A stretch of 64,000 nt of DNA from Ruania albidiflava DSM 18029 (GTDB lineage: Bacteria > Actinomycetota > Actinomycetes > Actinomycetales > Beutenbergiaceae). Shown piece by piece: positions 50,901 through 60,072 of this stretch; the stretch's first letter is position 1, and each line of letters starts with the position of its first letter. The stretch lies in contig NZ_ATWL01000001.1 of the NCBI RefSeq assembly GCF_000421225.1, positions 186,001 to 250,000 on the forward strand, in the 5' to 3' direction. The notes below the pieces were generated by a model. The model was not told the DNA's origin. It did not search any database and saw only the letters and a list, made by a program, of their open reading frames with translations. The position numbers and the translations under genes were made by a program.

Positions 50901-51683
50901 TCAGTCCTCCGGATCGGTGACTTCTGCGTGCTCCGGCTGGTCCACGTCCCGCACCGCGGTGATCTGCACCAGGTCACGTTCGACGAGATCCACGCTGGCG
51001 CCGATGTTGCGCATGCTCGCCATCGCACCGCCGGGGATGTCCAGGGCGACCGCGAGCGTCTCCGGCCCACCGATCGCCCGCCACTCGTACGGGGCGGAGA
51101 TGCTCACCCCGTTGACCTGCAGCCCATCGACGGTGTCGACGAAGGCTGAGGAGGCGGTCAGCCGTTGTCCGGAGACCGAGATCGCCTCGGCACCGGCGTT
51201 GCGCATCTCCTCGAGCATGTGCACCATCCGCTGCGCGTCCACCGGTTGGTCACCCGGCACCACGGTGACCACGACCCCCGGCCCCTCCACGGGGACGGTC
51301 CCGGCCAGGATCGCCTGCAGCTGTGCGTAGTCCTCGGCGACCTGACGGTCCCCCGACCCGGAGGACAAGGCAGACAGGTCCCGGCGCAGCTGGGTGCGTT
51401 CTTCGGTGAGCTGTTGGTTGCGTTCGGTGACCTCGCTCATCAGCCGGACCAGGTCGTCCTGCCGCAGGGCTGCGAACTCGTCCTGCTCGGTCTGGCGTAC
51501 CTGGGCGACGATCCCTAGACCCAGCAGCACGCTCATCAGGCCGATGAGCAGCTGCGCCCGCAGTGAGCGCCCCCGCCCGCTGCGCCGCCGGGTCGCGCCG
51601 CGGCCGGGCTGCTCCGGCTGCTGCGCGGCTGGCACCTGCGGCTGCTCAGCCGGCTCCTGCGGGCCGTCGTGCTCGTCCGTCAT
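50901..51683 (-). CDS. DUF881 membrane-anchored protein (second of two)
   Basis: 260 residues: ~45-residue Pro/Gln-rich cytoplasmic start, one transmembrane helix (LLIGLMSVLLGLGIVAQV), a coiled coil (MSEVTERNQQLTEERTQLRR), then the extracytoplasmic DUF881 domain with GPGVVVTVVPGDQPVD, MLEEMRNAGAEAISVSGQRL. The family is conserved next to the small basic protein in actinobacteria and may take part in envelope or division processes. ATG 51683 overlaps the end of the small basic protein gene by 4 nt. Confidence 0.87.
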   Translation of the reverse strand: MTDEHDGPQEPAEQPQVPAAQQPEQPGRGATRRRSGRGRSLRAQLLIGLMSVLLGLGIVAQVRQTEQDEFAALRQDDLVRLMSEVTERNQQLTEERTQLRRDLSALSSGSGDRQVAEDYAQLQAILAGTVPVEGPGVVVTVVPGDQPVDAQRMVHMLEEMRNAGAEAISVSGQRLTASSAFVDTVDGLQVNGVSISAPYEWRAIGGPETLAVALDIPGGAMASMRNIGASVDLVERDLVQITAVRDVDQPEHAEVTDPED

Positions 51684-52012
51684 GCCTTGAAGACGTGTCG
51701 GCGGATGGAGGCCGCGTTGGAGAAGATCCGGATGCCCAGCACCACGACCACGGCGGTGCTCAGCTGGGAACCGACCCCGAGCTGGTCGCCGAGGAACACC
51801 AGCAGAGCAGCGATGACTACGTTGAACAGGAAGGACGTGACGAACACCCGCTCGTCGAACACGCCCTCCAGACGGGCCCGCACTGCGCCGAAGAGCGCGT
51901 CCAGAGCAGCGACGACGGCGATCGGCAGGTAGGGCTGCAGCTCTACCGGGACCGAGGGTTGCAGGATGAGGCCGAGCACGACCCCGACGAGCAGGCCGGC
52001 GACAGCGATCAT
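51680..52012 (-). CDS. sbp: small basic protein (Sbp/DUF1290 family)
   Basis: 110 residues with three hydrophobic segments (IAVAGLLVGVVLGLIL, YLPIAVVAALDALFG, FVTSFLFNVVIAALLVFLGD). This is the small basic membrane protein found between DUF881 genes in Gram-positives and actinobacteria. GGGAGGG lies upstream of ATG 52012. Function not established. Confidence 0.87.
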   Translation of the reverse strand: MIAVAGLLVGVVLGLILQPSVPVELQPYLPIAVVAALDALFGAVRARLEGVFDERVFVTSFLFNVVIAALLVFLGDQLGVGSQLSTAVVVVLGIRIFSNAASIRRHVFKA

Positions 52013-52076
52013 CGAACCCTCCCTTGGTGCTTCGGGCACAGTCTTGCACGTCCAGCGCCTGACGCCCGGAGCCCGA

Positions 52077-52937
52077 TCATGACGATTCGGTCACATACCG
52101 CAGTGCTGTACCCGGACCGCCGGGCAGCTCCAGGTCCTCGGCGGTGCTGATCGAGGAGGAGATGGAGTACTGCTGGGCGAGCAGGTTCAGGGCGGCGGCT
52201 GCTGCGGTCCGGGCGAACTCGGTGCGCAGCTCGTCCGGGTCGCCGACCACCGAGATCACGTACGGGGAGACCAACGGCTGCAGGTCGACCAGGATGGCAT
52301 CGCCGGCGGTGCGGATCGCTGTGCGACCGGTGAGCCGGTGCCCGTTGATCGCGACCGCCTCTGCACCGGAGGCCCACAGCCCGTTCACCACCACCTGCAG
52401 ATCGATGTCCTTGACCCGCTCGTCCTCAGTGCCCGGCTCCCCTCGGCTGGCCCGTTCGGAGTCGGCCATCGTCACCTGGATGCCTGGCCCGTGCACCGCT
52501 GTGGTCCCGGCCCAGACCGACAGCATCTCCGCCTCGTCGAGCAGCCCCTGCCCGGCGGGGCCGAGCAGCTGCGCCTGCCGATCGGTGATCTCCACGCGCA
52601 GGTGCTCGTTCTCCGCGAGCAGCTCGTCCCCCACTTCGGAGCGCTGTCGGAGCTCCTCGGCCAGCACGCTGGACGCACTGGGCACGCCACCGGTAGGTAT
52701 GCGCAGCTCCCGCGCCGCCCACACCCCGGCAAGCCCGAGCACCAGGGCCAGGGCGAAGTTCAGCATGCGGCTGCCGATCGACGGCGTTCGCGCCCGACCC
52801 TGGCGGCGGGCGTCAGCGGCGGCGGCATACCCAGGATCCAGCGGCCGCTCGATCACCTCGTTGAGCAATGTCATGGAGGCATCCGGGCGCCGCCCGGTCA
52901 CCGCGCCGCCGGCACGTGCCGGCGGCTGTGCCGTCAT
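52077..52937 (-). CDS. DUF881 membrane-anchored protein (first of two)
   Basis: 286 residues with one transmembrane helix (ALALVLGLAGVWAARELR region), a coiled coil (VLAEELRQRSEVGDELLAEN) and an extracytoplasmic DUF881 domain (GPGIQVTMADSERA, VVVNGLWASGAEAVAINGHR). Paralogue of the DUF881 protein two genes downstream; the pair flanking a small basic protein is a conserved arrangement. ATG 52937 overlaps the pgsA stop (ATGA). Confidence 0.87.
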   Translation of the reverse strand: MTAQPPARAGGAVTGRRPDASMTLLNEVIERPLDPGYAAAADARRQGRARTPSIGSRMLNFALALVLGLAGVWAARELRIPTGGVPSASSVLAEELRQRSEVGDELLAENEHLRVEITDRQAQLLGPAGQGLLDEAEMLSVWAGTTAVHGPGIQVTMADSERASRGEPGTEDERVKDIDLQVVVNGLWASGAEAVAINGHRLTGRTAIRTAGDAILVDLQPLVSPYVISVVGDPDELRTEFARTAAAAALNLLAQQYSISSSISTAEDLELPGGPGTALRYVTESS

Positions 52938-53569
52938 GACGCCCCCTCCCCGCTGGCCCGCTCCACCCGGAACCGGCCGACCACCTGGCGGAACTGGTTG
53001 AGGTACAGGACCCCGGCAGCCCAGTACAGGAAGACACCCCACAGGGCTGCAGCCCAACCGATGACCCAGGCGATCGTACCTACAGCGCCGTCGATGTGCG
53101 CCAGCAGCAGCAACGGGAAGGCGTACATGAGCGCGAACGTGCCCGCCTTGCCAGCCACGTGCACGGGGAACCCGGCGTAGCCGCGGCGCAGCATGTATGG
53201 CAGGCAGGCACCGACCGCCGCTTCTCGGGCCAGGATCGCCGCCACCAGCCACCACGGGATGATGTCCTGGTAGGCCAGTCCGACGATGGTGACGAAGATG
53301 AACAACCGGTCGGCGGAGGGGTCCAGGAACCTGCCCAGCCGGGAGGTCTGGTCGAACCTGCGTGCGACGACCCCGTCCAGCCAGTCGCTCAGCCCCGCGC
53401 ACACCAGGACCACGAACGCAGCCACCAGGTGCCCTCGGACGATCAGCACACCGACCACCGGCACGGCCAGGAGCCGGACCAGGGAGATGATGTTCGGGAT
53501 GGTGAGCACCCGATCACTCACCGGCGCGGCAGTGTCGCCGTCCGGATCGGGATCTGAGGTCGCGCTCAC
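52934..53569 (-). CDS. pgsA: CDP-diacylglycerol-glycerol-3-phosphate 3-phosphatidyltransferase-type enzyme
   Basis: 211-residue membrane enzyme of the CDP-alcohol phosphotransferase family. The full signature DG-x2-AR-x8-G-x3-D-x3-D is seen in the segment SDWLDGVVARRFDQTSRLGR followed by FLDPSADRLF. It makes phosphatidylglycerol phosphate from CDP-diacylglycerol. GTG 53569 lies 6 nt after TACGCT (53581-53576, minus), a leaderless start. It heads the leftward series DUF881, small basic protein, DUF881, garA. Confidence 0.9.
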   Translation of the reverse strand: MSATSDPDPDGDTAAPVSDRVLTIPNIISLVRLLAVPVVGVLIVRGHLVAAFVVLVCAGLSDWLDGVVARRFDQTSRLGRFLDPSADRLFIFVTIVGLAYQDIIPWWLVAAILAREAAVGACLPYMLRRGYAGFPVHVAGKAGTFALMYAFPLLLLAHIDGAVGTIAWVIGWAAALWGVFLYWAAGVLYLNQFRQVVGRFRVERASGEGAS

Positions 53570-53635
53570 AGAGCGAGCGTAAGCGATCGTCGCGGTGGCA
53601 GCGTGGCACCCGCCGAGATCTGGGACACTGGGCAC

Positions 53636-53944
53636 ATGCTGCTCGCATTCTCCATCGCCCCGCTGGGCGCGGGCGAGTCGGTCACCGAAGCCGTCGCCGA
53701 CGCCGTGGCGATCGTCCGCGAGTCCGGGTTGCCGTACCGCCTGGACTCGATGTTCACCACGGTCGAGGGCGACTGGGACGAGGTGCTCGCTGTGGTCCGG
53801 CGTGCCAGCGACGTGCTCACCGAGCGGGGCCATCGGGTCTCGTTGGTGATGAAAGCAGACATCCGCCCGGGGCGCAGCGGTGAGCTCACCGGCAAGGTGG
53901 AGCGCGTGGAGCAGGAGCTGGACCGCCGCACGAGCACGGTCTAG
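53636..53944 (+). CDS. MTH1187/YkoF-type thiamine-binding family protein
   Basis: 102 residues of the UPF0045/MTH1187 family, a ferredoxin-like fold: LLAFSIAPLGAGESVTEAVA, SGLPYRLDSMFTTVEGDWDE, VSLVMKADIRPGRSGELTGK. Members bind thiamine-like or small ligands; a role in thiamine handling is inferred. GACACT lies 6 nt before the ATG. Followed 4 nt later by a DUF4126 gene. Confidence 0.87.
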   Translation: MLLAFSIAPLGAGESVTEAVADAVAIVRESGLPYRLDSMFTTVEGDWDEVLAVVRRASDVLTERGHRVSLVMKADIRPGRSGELTGKVERVEQELDRRTSTV

Positions 53945-53947
53945 ACC

Positions 53948-54526
53948 GTGGAGCTGCTCACCGGAGGCGGCCTGGCGGTCGCTGCAGGCCTGAACGCCTA
54001 CGTGCCGCTGCTGCTGGTGGGGCTGCTCGGCCGGTTCACCCACCTGGTCACGCTGCCCCCGCAGTGGGGGTGGTTGAGCGGTGATGTCGCGCTGGTGGTG
54101 CTCGGTGTGCTGCTGCTGATCGAGGTGGTCGCAGACAAGGTGCCCTCGATCGACCATGTCAACGACCTGCTGCAGACCGTGGTGCGGCCGACCTCCGGCG
54201 GCGTCGTGTTCACCGCCGGCAGCACCGCTCAGACGCCAGCGGTGGCTCATCCGGCAGACCTGCTGCAGGCTCCGATCCTCCTGCCGTTCCTCATCGGGGT
54301 AGCTCTGGCACTGCTCACCCACCTGGGCAAAGCGGCGCTGCGAGCCGGGGTGAACCTGTCCACCGCGGGTGTGGGAGCTCCGGTGGTGTCCACGGTGGAA
54401 GACGTGTTCTCGGTGTCTCTGGGGGTGCTGGCGCTGCTGCTGCCGCTGCTCGTGCTGGTGGTCCTTCTTGCCGGGGTCGGGATCGGGGTGGGGATGGTCC
54501 GGCGCCGACGACACAAGGTAGGTTGA
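53948..54526 (+). CDS. DUF4126 family membrane protein
   Basis: 192 residues with four hydrophobic segments: GGGLAVAAGLNAYVPLLLVG first, then VALVVLGVLLLIEVVADKVP, ILLPFLIGVALALLTHLGKA and a long final LGVLALLLPLLVLVVLLAGV helix ending in a basic tail. The glycine-rich start with LNAYVPLL is the DUF4126 mark. Function unknown. Probably cotranscribed with the thiamine-binding protein gene. Confidence 0.85.
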   Translation: MELLTGGGLAVAAGLNAYVPLLLVGLLGRFTHLVTLPPQWGWLSGDVALVVLGVLLLIEVVADKVPSIDHVNDLLQTVVRPTSGGVVFTAGSTAQTPAVAHPADLLQAPILLPFLIGVALALLTHLGKAALRAGVNLSTAGVGAPVVSTVEDVFSVSLGVLALLLPLLVLVVLLAGVGIGVGMVRRRRHKVG

Positions 54527-54635
54527 GCACTGTGAAGCCCGGGATGTGCCTACCGCACAAACAGCGGTCCGACCTGGTCGGTCGCGCGCGCACCAGTGTC
54601 GGCGGCCGCGCCCAAGCAGAACCGGTGGTCGCGTC

Positions 54636-54848
54636 ATGAGCCAACCGGAACGCACCCGGATCAGTCGGGACCGTCGGCTGTGGCGGCTGGGCACCCGGCA
54701 GATGCTGATCACGTTGGCGCTGATCGTGCTGATCAATCTCGCCGCTCGCCGGCTGGGTCTCGGTTTTGCCGGCAGCATCGTGCTCTGCGCGGTGGTGGCC
54801 TTCACCTGGCCGTTCGTAGCCACCTGGTGGGCTCGCCGACGGCGCTGA
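54636..54848 (+). CDS. small hypothetical membrane protein
   Basis: 70 residues from ATG 54636: a basic cytoplasmic start, then two hydrophobic segments (MLITLALIVLINLAARRLGL, GSIVLCAVVAFTWPFVATWW) and a basic end. No family recognised. The longer frame from 54546 is Arg/Pro-rich and unlikely to be translated. Confidence 0.55.
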   Translation: MSQPERTRISRDRRLWRLGTRQMLITLALIVLINLAARRLGLGFAGSIVLCAVVAFTWPFVATWWARRRR

Positions 54849-54857
54849 GCCAGCGTC

Positions 54858-55154
54858 TCACTCCGGGCTGTGGGCCGAGTCCCGGGCCGGGTGCGGCACC
54901 GGGATGCCGCTCGGGTCCGTGGGGTAGTCCGGTCGCTGGTAGTACGGGTCGGCGCTCTCCGGGTCCGGCCCGGTGACCGGTGCTTCCGCTGGTGGTGGGC
55001 TAGCCGGGTAGGCGCCTCCTAGGTACCCCCGCCGCGACGTCTCGCCCGGCCCGGTCGGGCTCACCGGTGGGTCTGCGCTGTCCTCAGGACTGCCCCATCC
55101 GGCCTCCGGTGCCGGGTGCCGGTCCCGCCGCCTGCCACCTCGTGCGCCGCGCAT
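54858..55154 (-). CDS. hypothetical Pro-rich protein
   Basis: 98 residues, ATG 55154 preceded by a strong GGAGGAG. The sequence starts very basic (RGARGGRRRDRH) and continues rich in Pro, Ser, Asp and Tyr (DPYYQRPDYPTDPSG), so it is probably disordered. No domain recognised. The strong ribosome site argues that it is real. Convergent with the small membrane protein, 9 nt away. Confidence 0.5.
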   Translation of the reverse strand: MRGARGGRRRDRHPAPEAGWGSPEDSADPPVSPTGPGETSRRGYLGGAYPASPPPAEAPVTGPDPESADPYYQRPDYPTDPSGIPVPHPARDSAHSPE

Positions 55155-55232
55155 CACTCCTCCTCGTCTCGCACCTGGCTTCAGCATCGGACGCCCCAGC
55201 GCCGCTGGCAAGTCGGTGCACCCAGAGGTCGG

Positions 55233-56057
55233 CTACTCCCCCACCCGGGCCCGCACCGACACCTGGTCCTGGGCGACGTCCACGTCGACCTCGCCCACCA
55301 CCAGACCTCCGACCAGGTGCGCGCCCAGGTCGATCTGGCGCCCCTCCCAAGCCTGCAGGTGCCGGCCGATCATCGCCAGACCCATCGAGACCAGCGCGTT
55401 CTCGCTGCTGACGGTCAGGTCGCTGAGGGTGAGCAGCATCGCCTCGTCCACCGAGGCGGTGCCGCGACCCTCCACTGTCGCCGACAGGATGCCGCGACGC
55501 ACCTGTGCCTGCACGTGCACTCGTGCGGTGCGCATGCCGTGCGCCTCGATCCGGAGCCGCACGCCGGTCAGGGTGAAGCCACGCTGGGCCAACAGCGGAC
55601 CGCCGATGTGCAGCAGTGCCTCCTCCAGGTCTGCGATGCGGGCAACCACCTGCACCCGGCCTGCGGCGCGCCGCTCGGCGGGGGCGGCAGCCTCCTCCTG
55701 CGGCAGCAGCCAGAGCAGGCCGGCCCCGTCGGTCGTCCAGGCGGCCGGCAGGTGGGACAGCTCTCCGGTCACCTGCACCCGTACCCCGCGCACGGTCACC
55801 GGTGCTGCGGTCAGGGTGAGGTGGTCCACCGTGACCGGGGTGCCACTGGTTGCCGGTGGCTGAGCGGCCACAGGGTCGAGCTGTGCACCGTCGAGGTCCA
55901 GGTGCAGGGCGGCCAGGTGCTCGGCGCTGGTGCCGGTGCAGCTGACCCGGACGGTGTCCTCCCGCTGCGGGCGCAGCACGGTCAGCAGCCCGCGGGCCAG
56001 GCGGTCGGTGAGCTCTTCGTCGGTGGTCGGGACGGGCCCGGGTGAGAACGGCAGCAT
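55233..56057 (-). CDS. hypothetical protein, weakly DUF2993/LmeA-like
   Basis: 274 residues, no signal peptide. The repeating hydrophobic beta-strand pattern (VDHLTLTAAPVTVRGVRVQV, TLTGVRLRIEAHGMRTARVH, LLTLSDLTVSSENALVS) resembles lipid-binding tubular proteins of the DUF2993 group, but without their leader. ATG 56057 is chosen; the longer frame adds no plausible sequence. The assignment is tentative. Confidence 0.5.
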   Translation of the reverse strand: MLPFSPGPVPTTDEELTDRLARGLLTVLRPQREDTVRVSCTGTSAEHLAALHLDLDGAQLDPVAAQPPATSGTPVTVDHLTLTAAPVTVRGVRVQVTGELSHLPAAWTTDGAGLLWLLPQEEAAAPAERRAAGRVQVVARIADLEEALLHIGGPLLAQRGFTLTGVRLRIEAHGMRTARVHVQAQVRRGILSATVEGRGTASVDEAMLLTLSDLTVSSENALVSMGLAMIGRHLQAWEGRQIDLGAHLVGGLVVGEVDVDVAQDQVSVRARVGE

Positions 56058-56120
56058 GGCACCTGTCTGTGCTCGACGATGGGTACCGGCGGTCAGCCGG
56101 CCGAGCACAGCCTACGCAGG

Positions 56121-57134
56121 TCAGGAAGCGTTCTGGGCCGCCGCGCTGAGGAGGTCGACGTAGTCCTGCAGGCCCCAGGTCAGGGACAGTGCCGTCGGTG
56201 GGGACATCGCGGCGACCAGTGGGTCGCCGGTCACGTTCGCGACCGCTCCGTCCTGGACGGCGGGGATCGCCTGGGCGTAGGACTGCTCCAGGAAGGTCTG
56301 GGCTTCCTCGTCGGTGGAGGCGTAGTTCACCAGGATGTCCGCCTCGAGCCGGTCGGTCTGCTCGTAGGACAGTCCGTAGACGAAGGTCTCCCCGCCGGTG
56401 TCCAGCTCGGTCACTGCCGGTGCGGACTCCAGACCGAGGTCGAGCAGGAAGTCGACCCGGGCGTCGGCGGGCTTGTAGACGTAGAACGTGCCGCCCACGT
56501 CCCACACCGCCGCGACGGTCAGGCCCTGCAGCTCCGGGTGCGCGTCCTCGGCGGCGGCCAGCTGCCCGTCCAGGTCCTCGACCAGGGCGGTGGCCGCCTC
56601 GGCCATCCCGAGGGAGCGGCCGACGATGTCGATCACGTCCCGCCACGGGGTGGTCCAGGCGGCCTCCGGGTAGGCGACGGTGGGGGCGATCTCGGAGAGC
56701 AGGTCGTACTGGTCGGCGGTGATCCCGGAGTACGGAGCGAGGATCAGGTCCGGCTCGAGCGCGTCGATGTCCTCGTAGGCGGGCTCCTCCACGGTGGCGG
56801 GCACCATCGTGGTCTCGGCGTCCATCTCCGCGAGCTTCTCGCTCACCCAGGGCAGCCGGCCGGCATCGTCCACGGCGTAGGTCTGGGTCTCGATCCCGAC
56901 CGGCACCACACCGAGCGCCAGGGCAGCCTCGGTAGACCCCCAGCCCAGCGTCACCACCCGGGTGGGCTCGGCCTCGATCGTGGTGCTGCCGAAGGCGTGC
57001 TCGATCTCCACCGGTGCCCAGTCGCCCTGCCCGCCGGTGGGCTGCTCGGCAGGGCCGTCGTCGCTGCTGCCGCAGCCGGCCAGCAGTGCAGCAGCGGCCA
57101 CCAGGGCGGTGGCGGCGAAGGTGCGTCGGTTCAT
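56121..57134 (-). CDS. iron-siderophore ABC transporter substrate-binding lipoprotein
   Basis: 337 residues: signal peptide with lipobox LLAGC (Cys21), then a class III periplasmic-binding fold with VEIEHAFGSTTIEAEPTRVV, LGWGSTEAALALGVVPVG, ALEPDLILAPYSGITADQYD and SYAQAIPAVQDGAVANV. Members of this group bind ferric hydroxamate or catecholate siderophores. It is the last gene of a five-gene leftward unit that provides the permeases, ATPase and a siderophore-interacting protein. Confidence 0.92.
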   Translation of the reverse strand: MNRRTFAATALVAAAALLAGCGSSDDGPAEQPTGGQGDWAPVEIEHAFGSTTIEAEPTRVVTLGWGSTEAALALGVVPVGIETQTYAVDDAGRLPWVSEKLAEMDAETTMVPATVEEPAYEDIDALEPDLILAPYSGITADQYDLLSEIAPTVAYPEAAWTTPWRDVIDIVGRSLGMAEAATALVEDLDGQLAAAEDAHPELQGLTVAAVWDVGGTFYVYKPADARVDFLLDLGLESAPAVTELDTGGETFVYGLSYEQTDRLEADILVNYASTDEEAQTFLEQSYAQAIPAVQDGAVANVTGDPLVAAMSPPTALSLTWGLQDYVDLLSAAAQNAS

Positions 57135-57143
57135 CAGCTCTCC

Positions 57144-57944
57144 TCAGGGTTGGGGTGCTCGGCCCACCGGCACCACCATCGGGGTGCCGGTCACCGGGTC
57201 GTCCATCACGTGCGCGGTCAGTGCGAAGGCCTCCTGCACGACGGCGGGAGTCACCACCTCCGCAGGCGTCCCGGTGGCCTGCACGCGGCCTGCGTGCATC
57301 ACCACGAGGTGGTCGGCGTACCGGGCGGCCAGGTTCAGGTCGTGCAGCACCATCACCACTGTGGTGCCCCGCTCGGCGTTCAGGCTGCGCAGCAGGTCCA
57401 GCACGTCCAGCTGGTGTGCCACGTCCAGGAACGTGGTCGGCTCGTCCAGGAGCAGCACACCGGTGTCCTGGGCCAGGGCCATGGCGATCCAGACCCGCTG
57501 CCGTTGACCACCGGAGAGGGAGTCCACCTCCCGGTCGGCCAGGTCCAACGTGTCCGTGCGCAGCAGAGCAGCGGCCACTGCAGCCTCGTCCGCTGGGGTC
57601 CACTGCCGGAACCAGCGCTGGTGCGGGTAGCGGCCTCGGGCCACCAGGTCGGCCACGGTGATCGACTCCGGGGCTACCGGGGTCTGCGGCAGGATGCCGA
57701 GCAGCTGTGCCACCTGCCGGGCCGGCCGGGTGTGCACCGACTGCCCGTCCAGGAGCACCTGTCCGGAGACGGGCCGCAGCAGGCGTGCCATGCCGCGCAG
57801 CAGGGTGGACTTGCCGCAGCCGTTCGCCCCGACGATCACGGTCACCTGACCCGCAGGTATGCGCAGGTCCAGGTCCCGCACCACGGGGGCGCCGTCGTAG
57901 CCGAGGCTGAGCTGGTCCGCACGCAGGTCGTGCTTGCTGCTCAT
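57144..57944 (-). CDS. iron-siderophore ABC transporter ATP-binding protein
   Basis: 266-residue ABC ATPase of the FepC/FhuC type: Walker A VGANGCGKSTLLRG, Q-loop LGILPQTPVAPESITV, the RGRYPHQ motif of iron-siderophore ATPases, signature LSGGQRQRVWIAMALAQD, Walker B LLLDEPTTFLDVAHQ and H-loop VLHDLNLAARYADH. Overlaps the permease gene by 4 nt and is 9 nt before the binding-protein gene. Confidence 0.94.
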   Translation of the reverse strand: MSSKHDLRADQLSLGYDGAPVVRDLDLRIPAGQVTVIVGANGCGKSTLLRGMARLLRPVSGQVLLDGQSVHTRPARQVAQLLGILPQTPVAPESITVADLVARGRYPHQRWFRQWTPADEAAVAAALLRTDTLDLADREVDSLSGGQRQRVWIAMALAQDTGVLLLDEPTTFLDVAHQLDVLDLLRSLNAERGTTVVMVLHDLNLAARYADHLVVMHAGRVQATGTPAEVVTPAVVQEAFALTAHVMDDPVTGTPMVVPVGRAPQP

Positions 57945-58990
57945 CGGCTGGTCCTCCTGCTCGTCCCGGTTGCCAGCAGCCAAAGCAGGTAGGGCGCTCC
58001 GACCACGCCGGTGACGATGCCCACCGGTACCTCCAGCCCGGTGAGGAGCTGCTCGGCCACCAGCTCGGCGGCCAGCACCACCACCGCTCCGACCAGCGCG
58101 GCGGGCAGCAACGCTGCTCCGGCCGCCGGGAGCAGGCGGCGTGCGATCGGTGCGGACATGAATGCCACGAACGCGACCGGACCGGCCACAGCGGTGGCTA
58201 CGGCGGCCAGTGCCACACCCACCAGCAGCACCAGCAGCCGACTGCGGGTGACGCGCACCCCGAGCCCGGCGGCGGTCTCGTCCCCGAGCTGCATCGCCCG
58301 CAACCGCCAACCGGCATAGCCGGTCAGCGGCAGCAGCAGGAGGAGACAGGCGGCCAGGATGCCGATCGTGCCCCAGGTGGGCGTGCCGATCGACCCCACC
58401 ATCCAGACCAGGGCCGAGCGGACGTCGTCGACCTGGCTGCGGGTGATCAGATAGCCGATACCGGACTGGCAGACGAACGCCAGTCCCACGCCGACGAGCA
58501 CGAACCGGTAGCCGCTGAGCTCTCCGCTCCAGGACAGCAGCAAGATCGCTGCGGCCACGACAGCCGCGCCGCCGAAGGCAGCCAGAGAGACCCACGCACC
58601 GGTCAGGCCTGCGAGCAGGATCGCCCCGGCGCCTGCCAACGAGGCACCACCGGTGACGCCGATGATGTCCGGGCTGGCCAGCGGGTTGCGCAGCACCACC
58701 TGGAACAGCGCGCCCGCGAGACCGAACGCCACCCCGACAGCCACGCTCAGCACCGCTCGCGGCAGCCGGAGCCGGACCGCGAACGAGCGGTCTCCGCCGA
58801 GGCCGAGCAGGTGCTGCAGGTGCGCGACCGCCTCGGCCGGGGCGACGTCCCAGAGCACGGTCACCGCCACCAGCAGCAGCACCACGGCGACCAGCAGGAG
58901 CACCACCACGCGGTAGCGCCTGGCCGCACCGGCGCGCAGCCCGGTGACCTGCGCCACCCACGGCGCAGCGACGTCGCTCCCGGCACTCAT
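57941..58990 (-). CDS. iron-siderophore ABC transporter permease (FepG-type)
   Basis: 349 residues, about nine to ten transmembrane segments, FecCD family: LRLPRAVLSVAVGVAFGLAG, LFQVVLRNPLASPDIIGVTG, LGVRVTRSRLLVLLVGVALA, and GPVAFVAFMSAPIARRLLPA, the region that contacts the ATPase. Forms a heterodimer with the next upstream permease. Overlaps that gene and the ATPase gene by 4 nt each. Confidence 0.93.
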   Translation of the reverse strand: MSAGSDVAAPWVAQVTGLRAGAARRYRVVVLLLVAVVLLLVAVTVLWDVAPAEAVAHLQHLLGLGGDRSFAVRLRLPRAVLSVAVGVAFGLAGALFQVVLRNPLASPDIIGVTGGASLAGAGAILLAGLTGAWVSLAAFGGAAVVAAAILLLSWSGELSGYRFVLVGVGLAFVCQSGIGYLITRSQVDDVRSALVWMVGSIGTPTWGTIGILAACLLLLLPLTGYAGWRLRAMQLGDETAAGLGVRVTRSRLLVLLVGVALAAVATAVAGPVAFVAFMSAPIARRLLPAAGAALLPAALVGAVVVLAAELVAEQLLTGLEVPVGIVTGVVGAPYLLWLLATGTSRRTSR

Positions 58991-60072
58991 ACCTGCACCA
59001 GCCGTACTCTGCGCACGATCGCGATCATCACCGGTGCGCCGACCGCGGCCACCACCAGCCCTGCTTCCAGCTCGTCCCTAGGCACCAGCAGCCGGCCGAG
59101 CACGTCGGCAGCGAGCAGCAGAACCGGTCCGTACAACAGTGCGCCAGCCAGGATCCAGCGGTAGTCGGGTCCCACGAGCATCCGGACCAGGTGCGGGACG
59201 ACGAGTCCGACGAACACGATCGGCCCGGCCAGCGCAGTGGCGGTGCCGGCGAGCAGCACCACCGCGACGGCGCACACCGCCCGGGTGAACCCGATCCGCA
59301 CCCCCAGCCCACGGGCGAGGTCGGTACCCATCGCCACCAGGTTCAGCTGCCGGGCGGCCAGCACCGCCAGCAGCAGGCCCACGAGGAGGAACGGGGCAAG
59401 CGCCCAGGTGGTGGCCAGGTGGCCCGGCCCGTCCCGACCGGCCAGTGAACCCACTGACCAGAACCGGTAGGTGTTCACCGTGCGGGTGCTGGACAGCAGG
59501 ATCAACGTGATCACCGAGGTCACGCCCGCGGTCACGGCGGTGCCGGCGAGCGCCAGGGTGACGGGGGTGGCACCGTCCCGGGTGAACGAGCCGACCAGGT
59601 ACACGATCGCAGTGGCGAGTGCGGCACCGCCGAGTGCGAACCAGATGAACGAGCTCGGCCGGCTCACCCCGAGGTAGGCGATGGCCAGCACGACCAGCAG
59701 CGAGGCTCCAGCGTTCACCCCGAGCAGCCCGGGGTCGGCGAGCGGGTTGCGAGTGATGCCCTGCATCACCGTACCCGCAGCGGCCAGGCACGCCCCGACC
59801 AGCAGCCCGAGCAGCGTGCGGGGCAGCCGTTGGTCGAGCACCACGTCCTGACCGTGTGCACCGTCCTGGTGGTCCACCAACGCCTGCCAGACGACCCCCA
59901 GGTCGATGTCCCGCGACCCGAGCGCCAGGCTGGCGACCACGGCGAGCAGCAGCAGAGCGAGGCCCAGGACCAGGGTGAGCCTGCGCCGTCGGGCGGAGCG
60001 GGATCCGCGCACGGGACGCAGCAGCGCCCCGGTGAGGTCCGGGGTGGAAGGCTCGGTCGGGGCGAGCGTCAC
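58987..60072 (-). CDS. iron-siderophore ABC transporter permease (FepD-type)
   Basis: 361 residues of the FecCD family: LPRTLLGLLVGACLAAAGTV, MQGITRNPLADPGLLGVNAG, LGVRIGFTRAVCAVAVVLLA, GPIVFVGLVVPHLVRMLVGP. GTG 60072 is chosen as it overlaps the stop of the interacting-protein gene (GTGA); the longer frame start is unsupported. Partner of the other permease. Confidence 0.92.
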   Translation of the reverse strand: MTLAPTEPSTPDLTGALLRPVRGSRSARRRRLTLVLGLALLLLAVVASLALGSRDIDLGVVWQALVDHQDGAHGQDVVLDQRLPRTLLGLLVGACLAAAGTVMQGITRNPLADPGLLGVNAGASLLVVLAIAYLGVSRPSSFIWFALGGAALATAIVYLVGSFTRDGATPVTLALAGTAVTAGVTSVITLILLSSTRTVNTYRFWSVGSLAGRDGPGHLATTWALAPFLLVGLLLAVLAARQLNLVAMGTDLARGLGVRIGFTRAVCAVAVVLLAGTATALAGPIVFVGLVVPHLVRMLVGPDYRWILAGALLYGPVLLLAADVLGRLLVPRDELEAGLVVAAVGAPVMIAIVRRVRLVQV